DNA of 60,913 nt from Alphaproteobacteria bacterium (GTDB lineage Bacteria; Pseudomonadota; Alphaproteobacteria; Caulobacterales; Aquidulcibacteraceae), in assembly GCA_016124255.1 (NCBI GenBank), contig WGOB01000009.1:1-60913 (forward strand), written 5' to 3'. Positions 6,705-15,663 of this stretch are shown here, piece after piece. The number at the start of each line of letters is the position of its first letter. The stretch's first letter is position 1. A model generated the notes under the pieces. It saw nothing but the letters and a program-made list of their open reading frames with translations, was not told the DNA's origin and ran no database searches. The translations under genes and the position numbers were made by a program.

Positions 6705-9170
6705 ATGGGCAAGTACGTTCGGTCAGCGCTGTGGGGGGTCGCTGCGGCGTCGATTGGGGCCGGGTTCGGGGTGAGCGCGCCGGCGGCGCATGCTCAGGAC
6801 GCCATGGCCGAAGAGAGCGACACGATCGTCGTCACGGCGCGGCGCCAGGAAGAGACCCTGATCGAGACGCCGGCGGCGGTGTCGGCGTTCGATTCAGAGG
6901 CCTTGGAGCGGCTGCAGATCGAATCGGTGGACGATATCGCGCGGTACACGCCGGGCCTCAGCTTCGCGCGCGCCTTCGGCCGCTCGACGGAGCGCCCGGT
7001 CATTCGCGGCCAATCGAACGTGCTGGCGAACGTGCAGTTCGGCGTGGAATCGGGCACCGCCTATTTTGTCGACGGGCTTTATTACCCAGGGTCGATCCAG
7101 AGTTTGGATCTCGCCGCCGTAGAGCGGGTCGAGGTCATCCGAGGGCCGCAAAGCGCGCTCTACGGGCGCAACACCTACGCCGGCGCCATCAACTTCATCA
7201 CGCGGCGCGCGAGCGACGAGTTCGGCTTCCGCACGTCGCTGCGCGGGGCCGAGCATGGCGAGTATGACGCGCGCGCGGCGGTGGAAGGGCCGCTCGCGCC
7301 CGGCGTCGGCGCGATCCTGTCGCTGCGCTACTACACGTATGACGGCGAGTTCGAGAACACGGTCACCGGCGATACGGTCGGTTCGGAGGAGACGTTCTCG
7401 GCCGCCGGTGCGCTGGACTGGGAGATGACGCCGAACTTCAACGTGCGCCTGCGCGCTTCGGCGAATTTCGATAATGACGGCCCGCTTGCGCTCTTTCTGC
7501 AGCCGGCGGCGTCCAACAATTGCATGCCGGGCCGGCGGTCGCTGGCGTTCTGGCCGAACTCCGGCTCGACGAACAATTTTCAATATTATTGCGGCGTGAT
7601 CGAACCGGCGCCGGTGGCGCTCAACACTGCGCCCTCGTCGGGACCGGTCCCGATCGTGCCAGGCGTTCCGCCGACCGCGCTTTTCAGCCCCGTGCCGCCG
7701 GGGCCCTACAATCCTGGAGACGGCACCGCGTTCGACGGCATCGAGCGCGAGACATTCCTGGTGAGCGCGCTTTCTTCGTGGGACATCGGCGGCTCAGGCT
7801 ACACGCTCGATTTCGACGTCGCATACCGCAATGAGACAGAGAAGTTCGGCGCCGATTCCGACCATTCGAGCGTCAACGTCATTACCGCCCCTGGGGCGGA
7901 GGCATTCTTCGCCAACACGTCGCGCGACGACATCGACGATTATTCCATGGAAGTTCGCCTGACGTCGCCACGCGAGGATCGCATTCGCTGGATGCTTGGC
8001 GCGTACTATTTCGACCAGGAGATCGTCGGCAACGACATCACGTTCGCCGATCCCGAAGGGCGGCGCACGCGCGACGATTTCTCCACGCTGACCAACAAGG
8101 CGGTGTTCGGGATGCTCGAGTTCGACATCACGGAAACGCTGACCCTGGCGCTGGAAGGCCGATCCGCGGAAGAGACCAAAACGCTTGACGACAACGGCAC
8201 CGCCGGCGGGCCGGTCACCTTCTCGCGCTCGGTGACGTTTGAGAATTTCACGCCGCGTGTGACCCTGCGCTGGATGCCGTCGAGCGACCTCTCGTTCTAC
8301 GCGATCTACGCTGAGGGTGTGAAGCCGGGCGGCCTCAACGGCTCGATCGGCGCGGCGGTCGCGCGGCCTGAATATGCGCAGGAAGAATCCGAGAATTACG
8401 AGCTCGGCATGCACGCGGCGTTTCTTGACGGGCGCCTGCAGGTCAATCTCGCGGGCTATTATGTCGAGGCGACCAACGTCCAATTGACGACGGCGATCCC
8501 GCCGCTCTCGGGCACGGGCGCCACGACATCGATCGTGACCAACCAGGGCCAGGGCGAAATCCAGGGCGCGGAGTTCGATTTCAATTGGCGTGTTTCGCCG
8601 AGCTGGACGTTCGGCGGCAGCTATGCCTGGACGCTGCCGGAATTCACCGCGGGCCGCGACGAGGATCAGTGGACGCTCACCTCCGGCGGCGGGCTCATCA
8701 CTGATCCGATCGCGTGCACGGGGACGGCGCAGGCCGGGTTCACCGGCAACGGCTCGATCGCGGGCAATCGCTATCCGCTCACCTCGGAGCACCAGGCGAG
8801 CCTCAACTTCGACTTCCGTCCGAACTTCGGCGTGGGCGAGATGACGTTCTTCGCGCAAGGCGACGTCACCTATGAAAGCTCTAAATACGTCCAGGTGCAC
8901 AATCTCGCGGAGACGGGCGATGCAACGCTTGTCGGGGGACGCCTTGGGCTCGAAGGCGAGCGGTGGACGATCGGACTCTTCGGGCGCAACCTGACCGACG
9001 AGGATTCCATCACGATGGCGACGCGCTGGCTGCAGACGCCGTACTTCACGTTCCTGTCGCCGACGCTGAACACGACCGCCTCCGGATTCTCGCGCGGCAC
9101 GCCGCGCGCGTTCTTCGGCAGCCTCCGCCGCGGCCGGACGCTGGGCCTTGAAGTGCGGTACCAATATTGA
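6705..9170 (+). CDS. TonB-dependent receptor
   Basis: This 821-residue outer-membrane receptor has a signal peptide ending AHAQ, a TonB-box-like start (DTIVVTARRQEE), a plug domain (VDDIARYTPG and RGPQSALYGRNTYAGAINF) and a long beta-barrel ending in an aromatic residue (VRYQY). I chose the ATG at 6705 because GGGGAGG precedes it; an in-frame ATG at 6630 lies inside the conserved upstream motif. It belongs to the class that imports substrates too large for porins by a TonB-energised gate. It is divergent from the amidase operon and probably co-regulated with it. A strong terminator follows. The substrate cannot be read from sequence. Confidence 0.9.
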   Translation: MGKYVRSALWGVAAASIGAGFGVSAPAAHAQDAMAEESDTIVVTARRQEETLIETPAAVSAFDSEALERLQIESVDDIARYTPGLSFARAFGRSTERPVIRGQSNVLANVQFGVESGTAYFVDGLYYPGSIQSLDLAAVERVEVIRGPQSALYGRNTYAGAINFITRRASDEFGFRTSLRGAEHGEYDARAAVEGPLAPGVGAILSLRYYTYDGEFENTVTGDTVGSEETFSAAGALDWEMTPNFNVRLRASANFDNDGPLALFLQPAASNNCMPGRRSLAFWPNSGSTNNFQYYCGVIEPAPVALNTAPSSGPVPIVPGVPPTALFSPVPPGPYNPGDGTAFDGIERETFLVSALSSWDIGGSGYTLDFDVAYRNETEKFGADSDHSSVNVITAPGAEAFFANTSRDDIDDYSMEVRLTSPREDRIRWMLGAYYFDQEIVGNDITFADPEGRRTRDDFSTLTNKAVFGMLEFDITETLTLALEGRSAEETKTLDDNGTAGGPVTFSRSVTFENFTPRVTLRWMPSSDLSFYAIYAEGVKPGGLNGSIGAAVARPEYAQEESENYELGMHAAFLDGRLQVNLAGYYVEATNVQLTTAIPPLSGTGATTSIVTNQGQGEIQGAEFDFNWRVSPSWTFGGSYAWTLPEFTAGRDEDQWTLTSGGGLITDPIACTGTAQAGFTGNGSIAGNRYPLTSEHQASLNFDFRPNFGVGEMTFFAQGDVTYESSKYVQVHNLAETGDATLVGGRLGLEGERWTIGLFGRNLTDEDSITMATRWLQTPYFTFLSPTLNTTASGFSRGTPRAFFGSLRRGRTLGLEVRYQY

Positions 9171-9189
9171 ACGCGTTCCCGCCTGAGCT

Positions 9190-9221
9190 TCGGGCCCGGT
9201 GAAAGCCGGGCCCGATCTTTT
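9190..9221 (+). terminator. Rho-independent terminator after TonB receptor
   Basis: A perfect 10-bp stem, TCGGGCCCGG paired with CCGGGCCCGA, encloses the loop TGAAAG and is followed by TCTTTT. It sits 20 bp after the receptor stop codon. It covers a possible GTG start at 9199 of the next frame, so that start is unlikely. Confidence 0.8.
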
Positions 9222-9243
9222 CGGGGCGCTGGTTCGCGGCTGC

Positions 9244-10260
9244 GTGCGCCTTGCCTTCGTCTGCGTTGCGCTCGCCATCGCGCCTGCCGCCGCGCAGGAC
9301 GCGCGTGGGGCGCTTGACCGTGACCTCGCGGAATTCGCGTCCTGGTTTGAAGGCCGCTTCGACAACGAATTGCAGGTGTTCTTCGAGCCGGACCTCAACA
9401 CGCCCGAGGCGGCGCGGCACGATCGCGTCCATTCGAGCTTCCGCCGCATCGAGCTTCCCGCGATCGGCGCGCACGTCTTCTATGTCGAGCAGCATAGCGG
9501 CGGCGATCCTGACGCGATCTATCGCCAGCGCATCTACACGCTGCGCGCCGATCATGCCGTGAACGCCATCCGTCTCGACATCCTGACCCCGCGCGATCCG
9601 GACGCGCTGCGCGGCGCGCATCGCGATCCGGCGCGGGCTGCAGCGCTCACGCCGGGGGACCTTACACCCCTTCACGACGGCTGCGCCGTCTACTGGCGCA
9701 GGCAGGACGCGCAATTCGTCGGGCAGACCGAGCGCGGCGCATGCCGCATCCAGTCCTCCCGGTCGGGACGCACGATCATTGTGGAGGATGATCTCGTGCT
9801 CAGCGCCGACGCGATCTCGATCCATGACCGTGCGACCGATGCGGACGGCGGCTACGCCTACGGCAATCGCGCCGGCGTTCCGCATCATTTGCGCCGCGTG
9901 CGGCCGTTCGCGTGCTGGGCGGCGGTTCTGCGCGGCGCACGCCATGGTGACGACGGCGCGGGCGCCGCCGACAGCGACTGGTTCTTCCGACGCGGCGTGC
10001 TGCTTCACGATCAGGGCGGCGCCGCCGTCATCGAGACGGACGAGACGCCCGCGCGGCGGATCACGTTGAAGCTGAGGCGCGTCGAATGGCCGACGGGAAC
10101 CAATCGCCCATCGCTTACGCTTTACGTCATGGAGGAGGGGAGCGACCGCGCCGTCTCCTACGCCTGGGGCGAGTATGACGCGGAGCGGCTTGGGATCAAC
10201 CTGCGTTGGATGCAGACGAGCTGCACCCATGCGCCCGACGAACTCTGGAACCTGCCTTAG
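9244..10260 (+). CDS. secreted CpcT/CpeT-family protein (chromophore lyase homologue)
   Basis: This 338-residue protein resembles the CpcT/CpeT (DUF1001) family, whose cyanobacterial members attach bilins to phycobiliproteins. Family-like segments are the start LAEFASWFEGRFDNELQVFF, the string HVFYVEQ, YRQRIYTL, and a GC pair in HDGCAVYWRR. The GTG at 9244 gives a clean signal peptide (RLAFVCVALAIAPAAAQD). A start at 9199 would lie within the terminator hairpin of the receptor. It is longer than cyanobacterial CpcT (about 200 residues), with an additional C-terminal region. Relatives occur outside cyanobacteria with unknown roles, so bilin binding is inference. Its place between the receptor and the oxidase suggests a periplasmic or surface substrate-binding task. 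Confidence 0.72.
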   Translation: MRLAFVCVALAIAPAAAQDARGALDRDLAEFASWFEGRFDNELQVFFEPDLNTPEAARHDRVHSSFRRIELPAIGAHVFYVEQHSGGDPDAIYRQRIYTLRADHAVNAIRLDILTPRDPDALRGAHRDPARAAALTPGDLTPLHDGCAVYWRRQDAQFVGQTERGACRIQSSRSGRTIIVEDDLVLSADAISIHDRATDADGGYAYGNRAGVPHHLRRVRPFACWAAVLRGARHGDDGAGAADSDWFFRRGVLLHDQGGAAVIETDETPARRITLKLRRVEWPTGTNRPSLTLYVMEEGSDRAVSYAWGEYDAERLGINLRWMQTSCTHAPDELWNLP

Positions 10261-10342
10261 CCGCGCCTTCAAGCAGCGCGCGTTTACGTTCATCGGCCGC
10301 TCCGGCACGCCGCTGCGGCGCGGGCGGGAACGTTGTCTTCGG

Positions 10343-11761
10343 CTATGCCGCAGCCGCGAGCACGGCTGCGGCGGCCGCCTCGCCGGATTCCACCGCGCCC
10401 TCCATGCCGGTGTAAATCCTGGAGAGGTGCTCGCCGGCGAAGTGCAGCCGGCCGGCGGGCGAGGCCATGACGTTCGCCCAGCGCCCGATCTGGCCGGGCG
10501 CGAAATGTGCGTACGCGCCGCCGGTGAGCGCGGTTTCATCAGTCCAGCGGATCACGCGGCGCAAACGGACGGCGCCGCCGCTCGCCGGGCGCAGGGCAGC
10601 GAGCGTATTGCGGGCGAGGTCCTCGATCGCCGCGTCGGATTGCCCGGCGAAGCGCGCGCATCCCGCGCCGTTGATCCAGCACAGCAGCATGCCGTTCGGC
10701 GCGCCCGCGGCGTCTCGCTGACAGAACACGCGTTCCAGCGGCCCGTCGGTCCACATGTCGGGCGCAAGGCCGTCGCGCTCCCAGTACGGCTGCTCAACAT
10801 CGAGATAGAGCTGGATGATCTGCGTGTAGGGCAGCGATGCGATGGCGTCACGCTGCGCCGCGCCTAGCGGCGCGTCGAGCGTGATGCGCCGGAGCGCTGG
10901 AAACGGCAACGCGCAGATCGCAAACGCGGCGCTGGCGCCCGCGCCGTCCTCGACGTCCACGCGCACGCCGTCCGTTGTCGCGCGGATCGATGTGACGTGG
11001 GAATTCAGGCGCACAGGGCGCCTCAGCGCGGCCGCCATCGCCTCGGGCAGACGCTGCGCGCCTGCGGCAACCGCGCCGACGGGGCCGAAACGGCGATCCT
11101 CCGCGTAAAGCGCTGCAGTGCGCCAGAGATTGATCATTGAATACGTGTCGCTGCGGTTGCCGTTGAGCGCGATGTCGACGAGGCGCCGTGCGGGTTCGGC
11201 GAATCCCGCCTCGGCCAGGAAGCGCGCTGCGTCGACATCGTATGCGGCGGCATCCGTCGCATGCCATGCGTCGAGCGTCGTCAGAGGGTTGGCGCGACCG
11301 GCGGCGGCGAAGAGGGCGCCCGCCGGCGACGCCGCGCGGAACCCCTCGGGAAAGGGATTCTCGTCGGCGTCGGCCCACGCCGCTTGCGAGATGAGACGCT
11401 CGCCGATTGCGATCATCGTCGCGCGCGGCGCGCCCGTTTCTGGAGCAATCGCGATGCCGAACGTCTCCGCCGCCGCGCGAAAGCGCGCATATCCCGCGCC
11501 GACCTGGCTGCCGCCGGCCTCCGGACGATCGGGCAGATCGTCAAGCGTGAGCACGCGGCCGCCGACCCGAGACGACGCTTCGAGCACGAGAACGCGCATG
11601 CCCGCGGCCTCCAGCATGCGCGCCGCGGCGAGGCCCGAGAGACCGGCGCCAATCACGATCACGTCGGCGTCGTGACGCGCGCCTCTCGCGGGAGACTGAC
11701 ACGCGGCGAGCCAGGCGCCGGCAGCCAGGACGCTGCGGCGTGTTGGAGCGGGGCTAGGCAT
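10343..11761 (-). CDS. Tat-lipoprotein flavin amine oxidase
   Basis: This 472-residue FAD enzyme is of the monoamine oxidase/protoporphyrinogen oxidase superfamily. It begins with a twin-arginine signal (PTRRSVLAAGAWLAAC) whose Cys is a plausible lipid-attachment site, so it is probably exported folded with FAD and membrane anchored. The dinucleotide-binding motif VIVIGAGLSGLAAARMLE and the GG motif SSRVGGRVLTL follow, and the C-terminus has a FAD-binding HFAGEHLS segment. I chose the ATG at 11761 because GGGAGA precedes it; it overlaps the stop of the upstream symporter. It is the last gene of the receptor-symporter-oxidase unit. The substrate is unknown. Confidence 0.85.
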   Translation of the reverse strand: MPSPAPTRRSVLAAGAWLAACQSPARGARHDADVIVIGAGLSGLAAARMLEAAGMRVLVLEASSRVGGRVLTLDDLPDRPEAGGSQVGAGYARFRAAAETFGIAIAPETGAPRATMIAIGERLISQAAWADADENPFPEGFRAASPAGALFAAAGRANPLTTLDAWHATDAAAYDVDAARFLAEAGFAEPARRLVDIALNGNRSDTYSMINLWRTAALYAEDRRFGPVGAVAAGAQRLPEAMAAALRRPVRLNSHVTSIRATTDGVRVDVEDGAGASAAFAICALPFPALRRITLDAPLGAAQRDAIASLPYTQIIQLYLDVEQPYWERDGLAPDMWTDGPLERVFCQRDAAGAPNGMLLCWINGAGCARFAGQSDAAIEDLARNTLAALRPASGGAVRLRRVIRWTDETALTGGAYAHFAPGQIGRWANVMASPAGRLHFAGEHLSRIYTGMEGAVESGEAAAAAVLAAAA

Positions 11762-13385
11762 CGATTGGTCTCCCACGCGTCTCTGGCGCCAAGACGATCA
11801 TGATCACGAAAGCGATTGCGGTGATCGTGAAAGGATACCAGAGCCCGGCGTAGATGTTTCCGGTCGCGGTCATGATCGCGAAGGCGATCGCCGGCATCAG
11901 CCCGCCGAACCAGCCGGAGCCGACATGATAGGGAAACGACAGCGCCGTGTAGCGGATCTGCGCCGGGAAGAGCTCCACCAGAAACGCAGCGAGGGGCCCA
12001 TACATCGCGGTCGCCGCAACGATGAAGAGCGTCACGATCGCGATGGCCAGGGGCACATTGACTTCCGCTTGCGCGGCGCCGTCCGGGTAACCCGCCGTGC
12101 GCAGGGCCGCGCGCAGGCGCGTGCGGAAGTCGTCCTGCGTCGTACGAAGCGCCGTCGTGGAGAGGCCATGGGCGTCGGGCGCTGCAAGTGCAACGTCTCC
12201 AATGTGGATTGCGGCGCGCCCGGCGCGCGGTTGCGTCTCAAAGCGAACCGCGTGCGCGGCGAGTGCAGCGCGCGCGATGTCGCACGAGGACGCAAAGCGC
12301 GCTGCGCCGAGGATGTCGAGCTGCAGCGCGCACTCCGCCGGATCGGCGTAGAGCGTGACGGCGACCGATCCGCGCGCTTCTGCGAGGCGCGGATTGGCGG
12401 CCTGGGTGAGCGCCTGGAAACCCGGGAAGTATGCGATCAGCGCCAGCGCCATGCCGAACAGCATCAGCGGCTTGCGCCCCACATGGTCTGACAGCCAGGC
12501 GAAGGCGACGTAGAGAAATGCGGAGATCACGCTGACTGTCAGCATGATCGCAGTGACAGTTGGCCCCGAGACGCGCAGTACGCGCTCAAGGAAATACTGA
12601 GCGTAGAAATACCCTGTGTAGTAGACGACGCTCTGCGCCATCATCACGCCGAAGAGCGCCAGGATGACGAGTCCCAGATTGCGGCGGTTGAGGAAGGTCT
12701 GGCGCAGCGGCGCCGTCCCGACGCGGCCCTCGGCGCGCATCTGCTGGAATACCGGGCTCTCGTGCAAGCTGAGGCGGATCCAGATCGAGATCGCAATCAG
12801 CACTGCGGACAACAAGAACGGGATGCGCCAGCCCCAGGCGGAGAATGCGTCCTCGCCGAGAATATTGCGCACGATGAGGATGACGCTGAGCGCCATGATC
12901 AAGCCGAGCGCGGCGGAGGTCTGGATCCAGCCGGTGTCGCGTCCGCGCCGGTGCGGCGCGCTGTGTTCGGCGACGAAGATCGCAGCGCCGCCGTATTCGC
13001 CGCCGAGCGCGAAGCCCTGCACGATGCGGAGGAGGACAAGCCCGACCGGCGCAGCGAGGCCGACATCCGCGTAGGTGGGCAAAAGCCCGGTTGCGAACGT
13101 GGCGACGCCCATGATCACAATCGTGTAGAGGAAGGCGCCTTTGCGTCCCCGTGCGTCGCCGATGCGGCCGAAGACGAGCGCGCCGAACGGCCGCGCGATA
13201 AAGCCGGCGGCGAACGTCGCAAGCGTCATCACAAACGCCTGGTTCTCCGGCAGCGCGGCGAAGAAGTTCGCCGCAAGGACCGACGCCATCGCCCCGAAGA
13301 TGAAGAAGTCGTACCACTCAAACGCGGTGCCCGCGGCCGCAGCCGCGATCACCCGGCGCAGATCGGCGGCAGGCCGCTCCGTCAC
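11754..13385 (-). CDS. MHS-family (MFS) metabolite:H+ symporter with inserted periplasmic domain
   Basis: This 543-residue inner-membrane transporter is of the metabolite:proton symporter branch (like ShiA, ProP and KgtP). It shows the family opening FEWYDFFIFGAMAS and the cytoplasmic motif GRIGDARGRKGAF. About 12 hydrophobic segments are present. Between the segment LMLFGMALALIAYFPGFQ and the final helices there is a hydrophilic stretch of roughly 120 residues with two Cys, longer than in classic members. The start is GTG 13385, 15 bp after the stop of the TonB receptor. Members carry organic acids or zwitterions, so it may import an acid released in the periplasm. Confidence 0.85.
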   Translation of the reverse strand: MTERPAADLRRVIAAAAAGTAFEWYDFFIFGAMASVLAANFFAALPENQAFVMTLATFAAGFIARPFGALVFGRIGDARGRKGAFLYTIVIMGVATFATGLLPTYADVGLAAPVGLVLLRIVQGFALGGEYGGAAIFVAEHSAPHRRGRDTGWIQTSAALGLIMALSVILIVRNILGEDAFSAWGWRIPFLLSAVLIAISIWIRLSLHESPVFQQMRAEGRVGTAPLRQTFLNRRNLGLVILALFGVMMAQSVVYYTGYFYAQYFLERVLRVSGPTVTAIMLTVSVISAFLYVAFAWLSDHVGRKPLMLFGMALALIAYFPGFQALTQAANPRLAEARGSVAVTLYADPAECALQLDILGAARFASSCDIARAALAAHAVRFETQPRAGRAAIHIGDVALAAPDAHGLSTTALRTTQDDFRTRLRAALRTAGYPDGAAQAEVNVPLAIAIVTLFIVAATAMYGPLAAFLVELFPAQIRYTALSFPYHVGSGWFGGLMPAIAFAIMTATGNIYAGLWYPFTITAIAFVIMIVLAPETRGRPIDA

Positions 13386-13400
13386 GAGGAGGCGTGAGCC

Positions 13401-15551
13401 TTAGAACCGCACGCCGAGATCGACGCCCCAAGTCAGCGGCGGGGCCGCGTAGACGCTGAACGATTGCGCCGTCGATGCGCGCCAATATTCCTCGTCGGTG
13501 AGGTTCTGGCCCCAGAGCGCGACGCGCCAGCGGCCCCCGGGAGATTCCCAGCCGACGCGGGCGTTGATGACGGCGCCAGGATCAGTGAGCGCATGCGGTG
13601 GGCCGTTGGCGACGAGGCTCCAGGAATCGTCTTCGAACTGCACATCGCCGCGCAGCGAAAGTTCGCCGCCATGGAGCGGGGTGCGGTAGACGAAGCCGAC
13701 AACGCCTTTGTATTCCGGCGCGTTCTTGAGTTCGAGGCCGAGGGCGCATTCGACGGTGACGACGCCGCCGGGGCACGATGCGCCGGAATTGGTCAGGCCG
13801 CCGGCCTGGGCGAGGGTGACGGAGGTGTATTCCCCGTCGAGCACGCCAAGATTGCCGGTGATGGAGAAATTGTCCGTCACTGCGAGATCGAACTCGACTT
13901 CGACGCCCTGGATTTCCGTCTCATCGACATTGAAGCGCGTGAAGCCGAGACCCGGGACCGTCGCGCCGATCTGGAGGTTCTCGTAGGAATTGAAGAAATA
14001 GGTTCCATTGAGGCGCAGGCGGCGATCGAACAGATCGCCGCGGAAGCCGATCTCGAAGGAGTCCAGCGTCTCTTCCGCCACCGGCAGGAAGCAGGCCGTG
14101 GCGCTGAAGCAATCCGGGGACCAGCCGCCCGACTTGAAGCCGGTTGAATAGGCGCCGTAGACCATCAGATTGTCCGTAAACTGATGGTCGTATTTGAGCG
14201 TGAAACTGGTGTTCTCGAAGTCCTGGCTTGCGGTGCGGGTGAGGGCGGCGTTGGAGAGGTTGGCGCCGAAGAAATCCTTGGTCTCGTCGGTGTAGCGGAC
14301 GCCCGCCGTCAGCGTGCCTTGGGCGGTGACGTCGAACGCGCCCTGCACGAATACGGCTGTGGATTCGGTGTCGAACGTCAGCGAGAACGGCGAGACGAAC
14401 ACGGTGTCGAGCTGGACGTCTTCAGTGAAGTAATAGACTCCAGCAACGAAGTTGAACGGCCCCGCGAAATTCGACGTGATCGTGAATTCCTGGCTGAACT
14501 GATCCTGGTCGGTCTGTTGGAGATACGGAAAGCCGATGCGGGATGCGAGTTCATCCTCCATCTGGCGATAGCCGCTGAGGGAGGCGAAGGTGAAATTGCC
14601 GATCTCGCCGGTGATGTTCACCGAGGCGCCTTGCGACTCGATCTGGCTGCCGTAGGCAGTGAAGCAGCCGATCGGCAGGAAGGCCGCCGGCGTCGCCGCC
14701 GAGCAGGTGACGCCGGGCAACGGCTCGATGGTGAAAACGTCGCCATCGGCGTCATTCGTAGGCGCTGCGCTATCGGGCGTCGGATCGGAATTGTCGTCGG
14801 TGTAGTCGTACGCGACCAGGATGTCCCAGTCGGGGTTGAATTGGTGGGAGAGGCTGATGCGGAAGGCGTCCGTCTCAACCGCGCCGACGTCGCGTGCTTG
14901 CGCTGCGAATGCGCCGTTCGGGGTGAGGCGCCAGAAACCGTCGCGTTCGCGATGGAGCGCGGTCACGCGCACTGCGGTGTCCGGGGTGAACGCGTAATTG
15001 CCCGTGCCGCGGAAATCGAGGCGGCCGTCGCTGCCGACAGTGGCGCCGAGATCGAGGCTCGCCTCGTTCTGGGGACGCACGCTGATCAGCTTGATGGCGC
15101 CGCCATTGGTGTTGCGCCCGTAAAGCGTGCCTTGCGGCCCGCGGAGGACTTCGATGCGTTCGATGTCGACAAGGTCGAGCAGCGAGCCGACCTGGCGGCC
15201 GATATAGATCCCATCGACATAGACGCCGACGGCGGGATCGACTGCGCCGCGGGATTCGTCTTCGCCGACGCCGCGCAGGAAGATCCGTGCGGAATTGGCC
15301 GTGCCGGTGCCCGTCGCGATGGAGATGTTCGGCGTCTGATATTGCAGGTCGAGCACGTCGGCGACCTGGCGTTCCTCCAGTTGCGCGGCGGAGAGGGCGG
15401 TCACGGACGCCGGAACGTCTTGGATGTTCTCCGCGCGCCGCTGCGCCGTCACCACGATTTCGTCGGATGTCGCGTCCTGCGCCAGGACCGGGGCTGCAAA
15501 CCCGATGCCGAACGCGGAAAGCGCCGTCGCCACAAGAAGCCGATGCCGCAT
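13401..15551 (-). CDS. TonB-dependent receptor
   Basis: This 716-residue outer-membrane receptor has a signal peptide ending VLAQD, then DEIVVTAQRRAENIQDVP (TonB box and plug start), FLRGVGEDESRGAVDPAVG, and the plug landmark RGPQGTLYGRNTNGGAI. It ends with the barrel motif VDLGVRF. The ATG at 15551 is preceded by GGGGAG; the in-frame ATG at 15569 lacks a site. It heads a unit with the symporter and amine oxidase. Two palindromic copies of the island motif lie upstream, suggesting shared control with the other catabolic genes. It belongs to the large receptor class common in Caulobacterales and sphingomonads; the ligand is unknown. Confidence 0.9.
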   Translation of the reverse strand: MRHRLLVATALSAFGIGFAAPVLAQDATSDEIVVTAQRRAENIQDVPASVTALSAAQLEERQVADVLDLQYQTPNISIATGTGTANSARIFLRGVGEDESRGAVDPAVGVYVDGIYIGRQVGSLLDLVDIERIEVLRGPQGTLYGRNTNGGAIKLISVRPQNEASLDLGATVGSDGRLDFRGTGNYAFTPDTAVRVTALHRERDGFWRLTPNGAFAAQARDVGAVETDAFRISLSHQFNPDWDILVAYDYTDDNSDPTPDSAAPTNDADGDVFTIEPLPGVTCSAATPAAFLPIGCFTAYGSQIESQGASVNITGEIGNFTFASLSGYRQMEDELASRIGFPYLQQTDQDQFSQEFTITSNFAGPFNFVAGVYYFTEDVQLDTVFVSPFSLTFDTESTAVFVQGAFDVTAQGTLTAGVRYTDETKDFFGANLSNAALTRTASQDFENTSFTLKYDHQFTDNLMVYGAYSTGFKSGGWSPDCFSATACFLPVAEETLDSFEIGFRGDLFDRRLRLNGTYFFNSYENLQIGATVPGLGFTRFNVDETEIQGVEVEFDLAVTDNFSITGNLGVLDGEYTSVTLAQAGGLTNSGASCPGGVVTVECALGLELKNAPEYKGVVGFVYRTPLHGGELSLRGDVQFEDDSWSLVANGPPHALTDPGAVINARVGWESPGGRWRVALWGQNLTDEEYWRASTAQSFSVYAAPPLTWGVDLGVRF

Positions 15552-15580
15552 GTGAATCTCCCCATTCACGACCAGCGGTT

Positions 15581-15598
15581 AAAGGATATACCTTTTGG
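15581..15598. promoter_or_regulatory. candidate operator, island motif copy 4
   Basis: AAAGGATATACCTTTTGG is close to a perfect palindrome (AAAGG, five central bases, CCTTT). It lies 30 bp upstream of the second receptor's start and matches 15 of 18 bases of the copy at 6628-6645. Confidence 0.55.
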
Positions 15599-15663
15599 CG
15601 GCGCTGTCCATCGCTTCGGCGCGGTTTCGCGTGATGGGCGTGCGTCTGCGGCCGCGCTCACGC

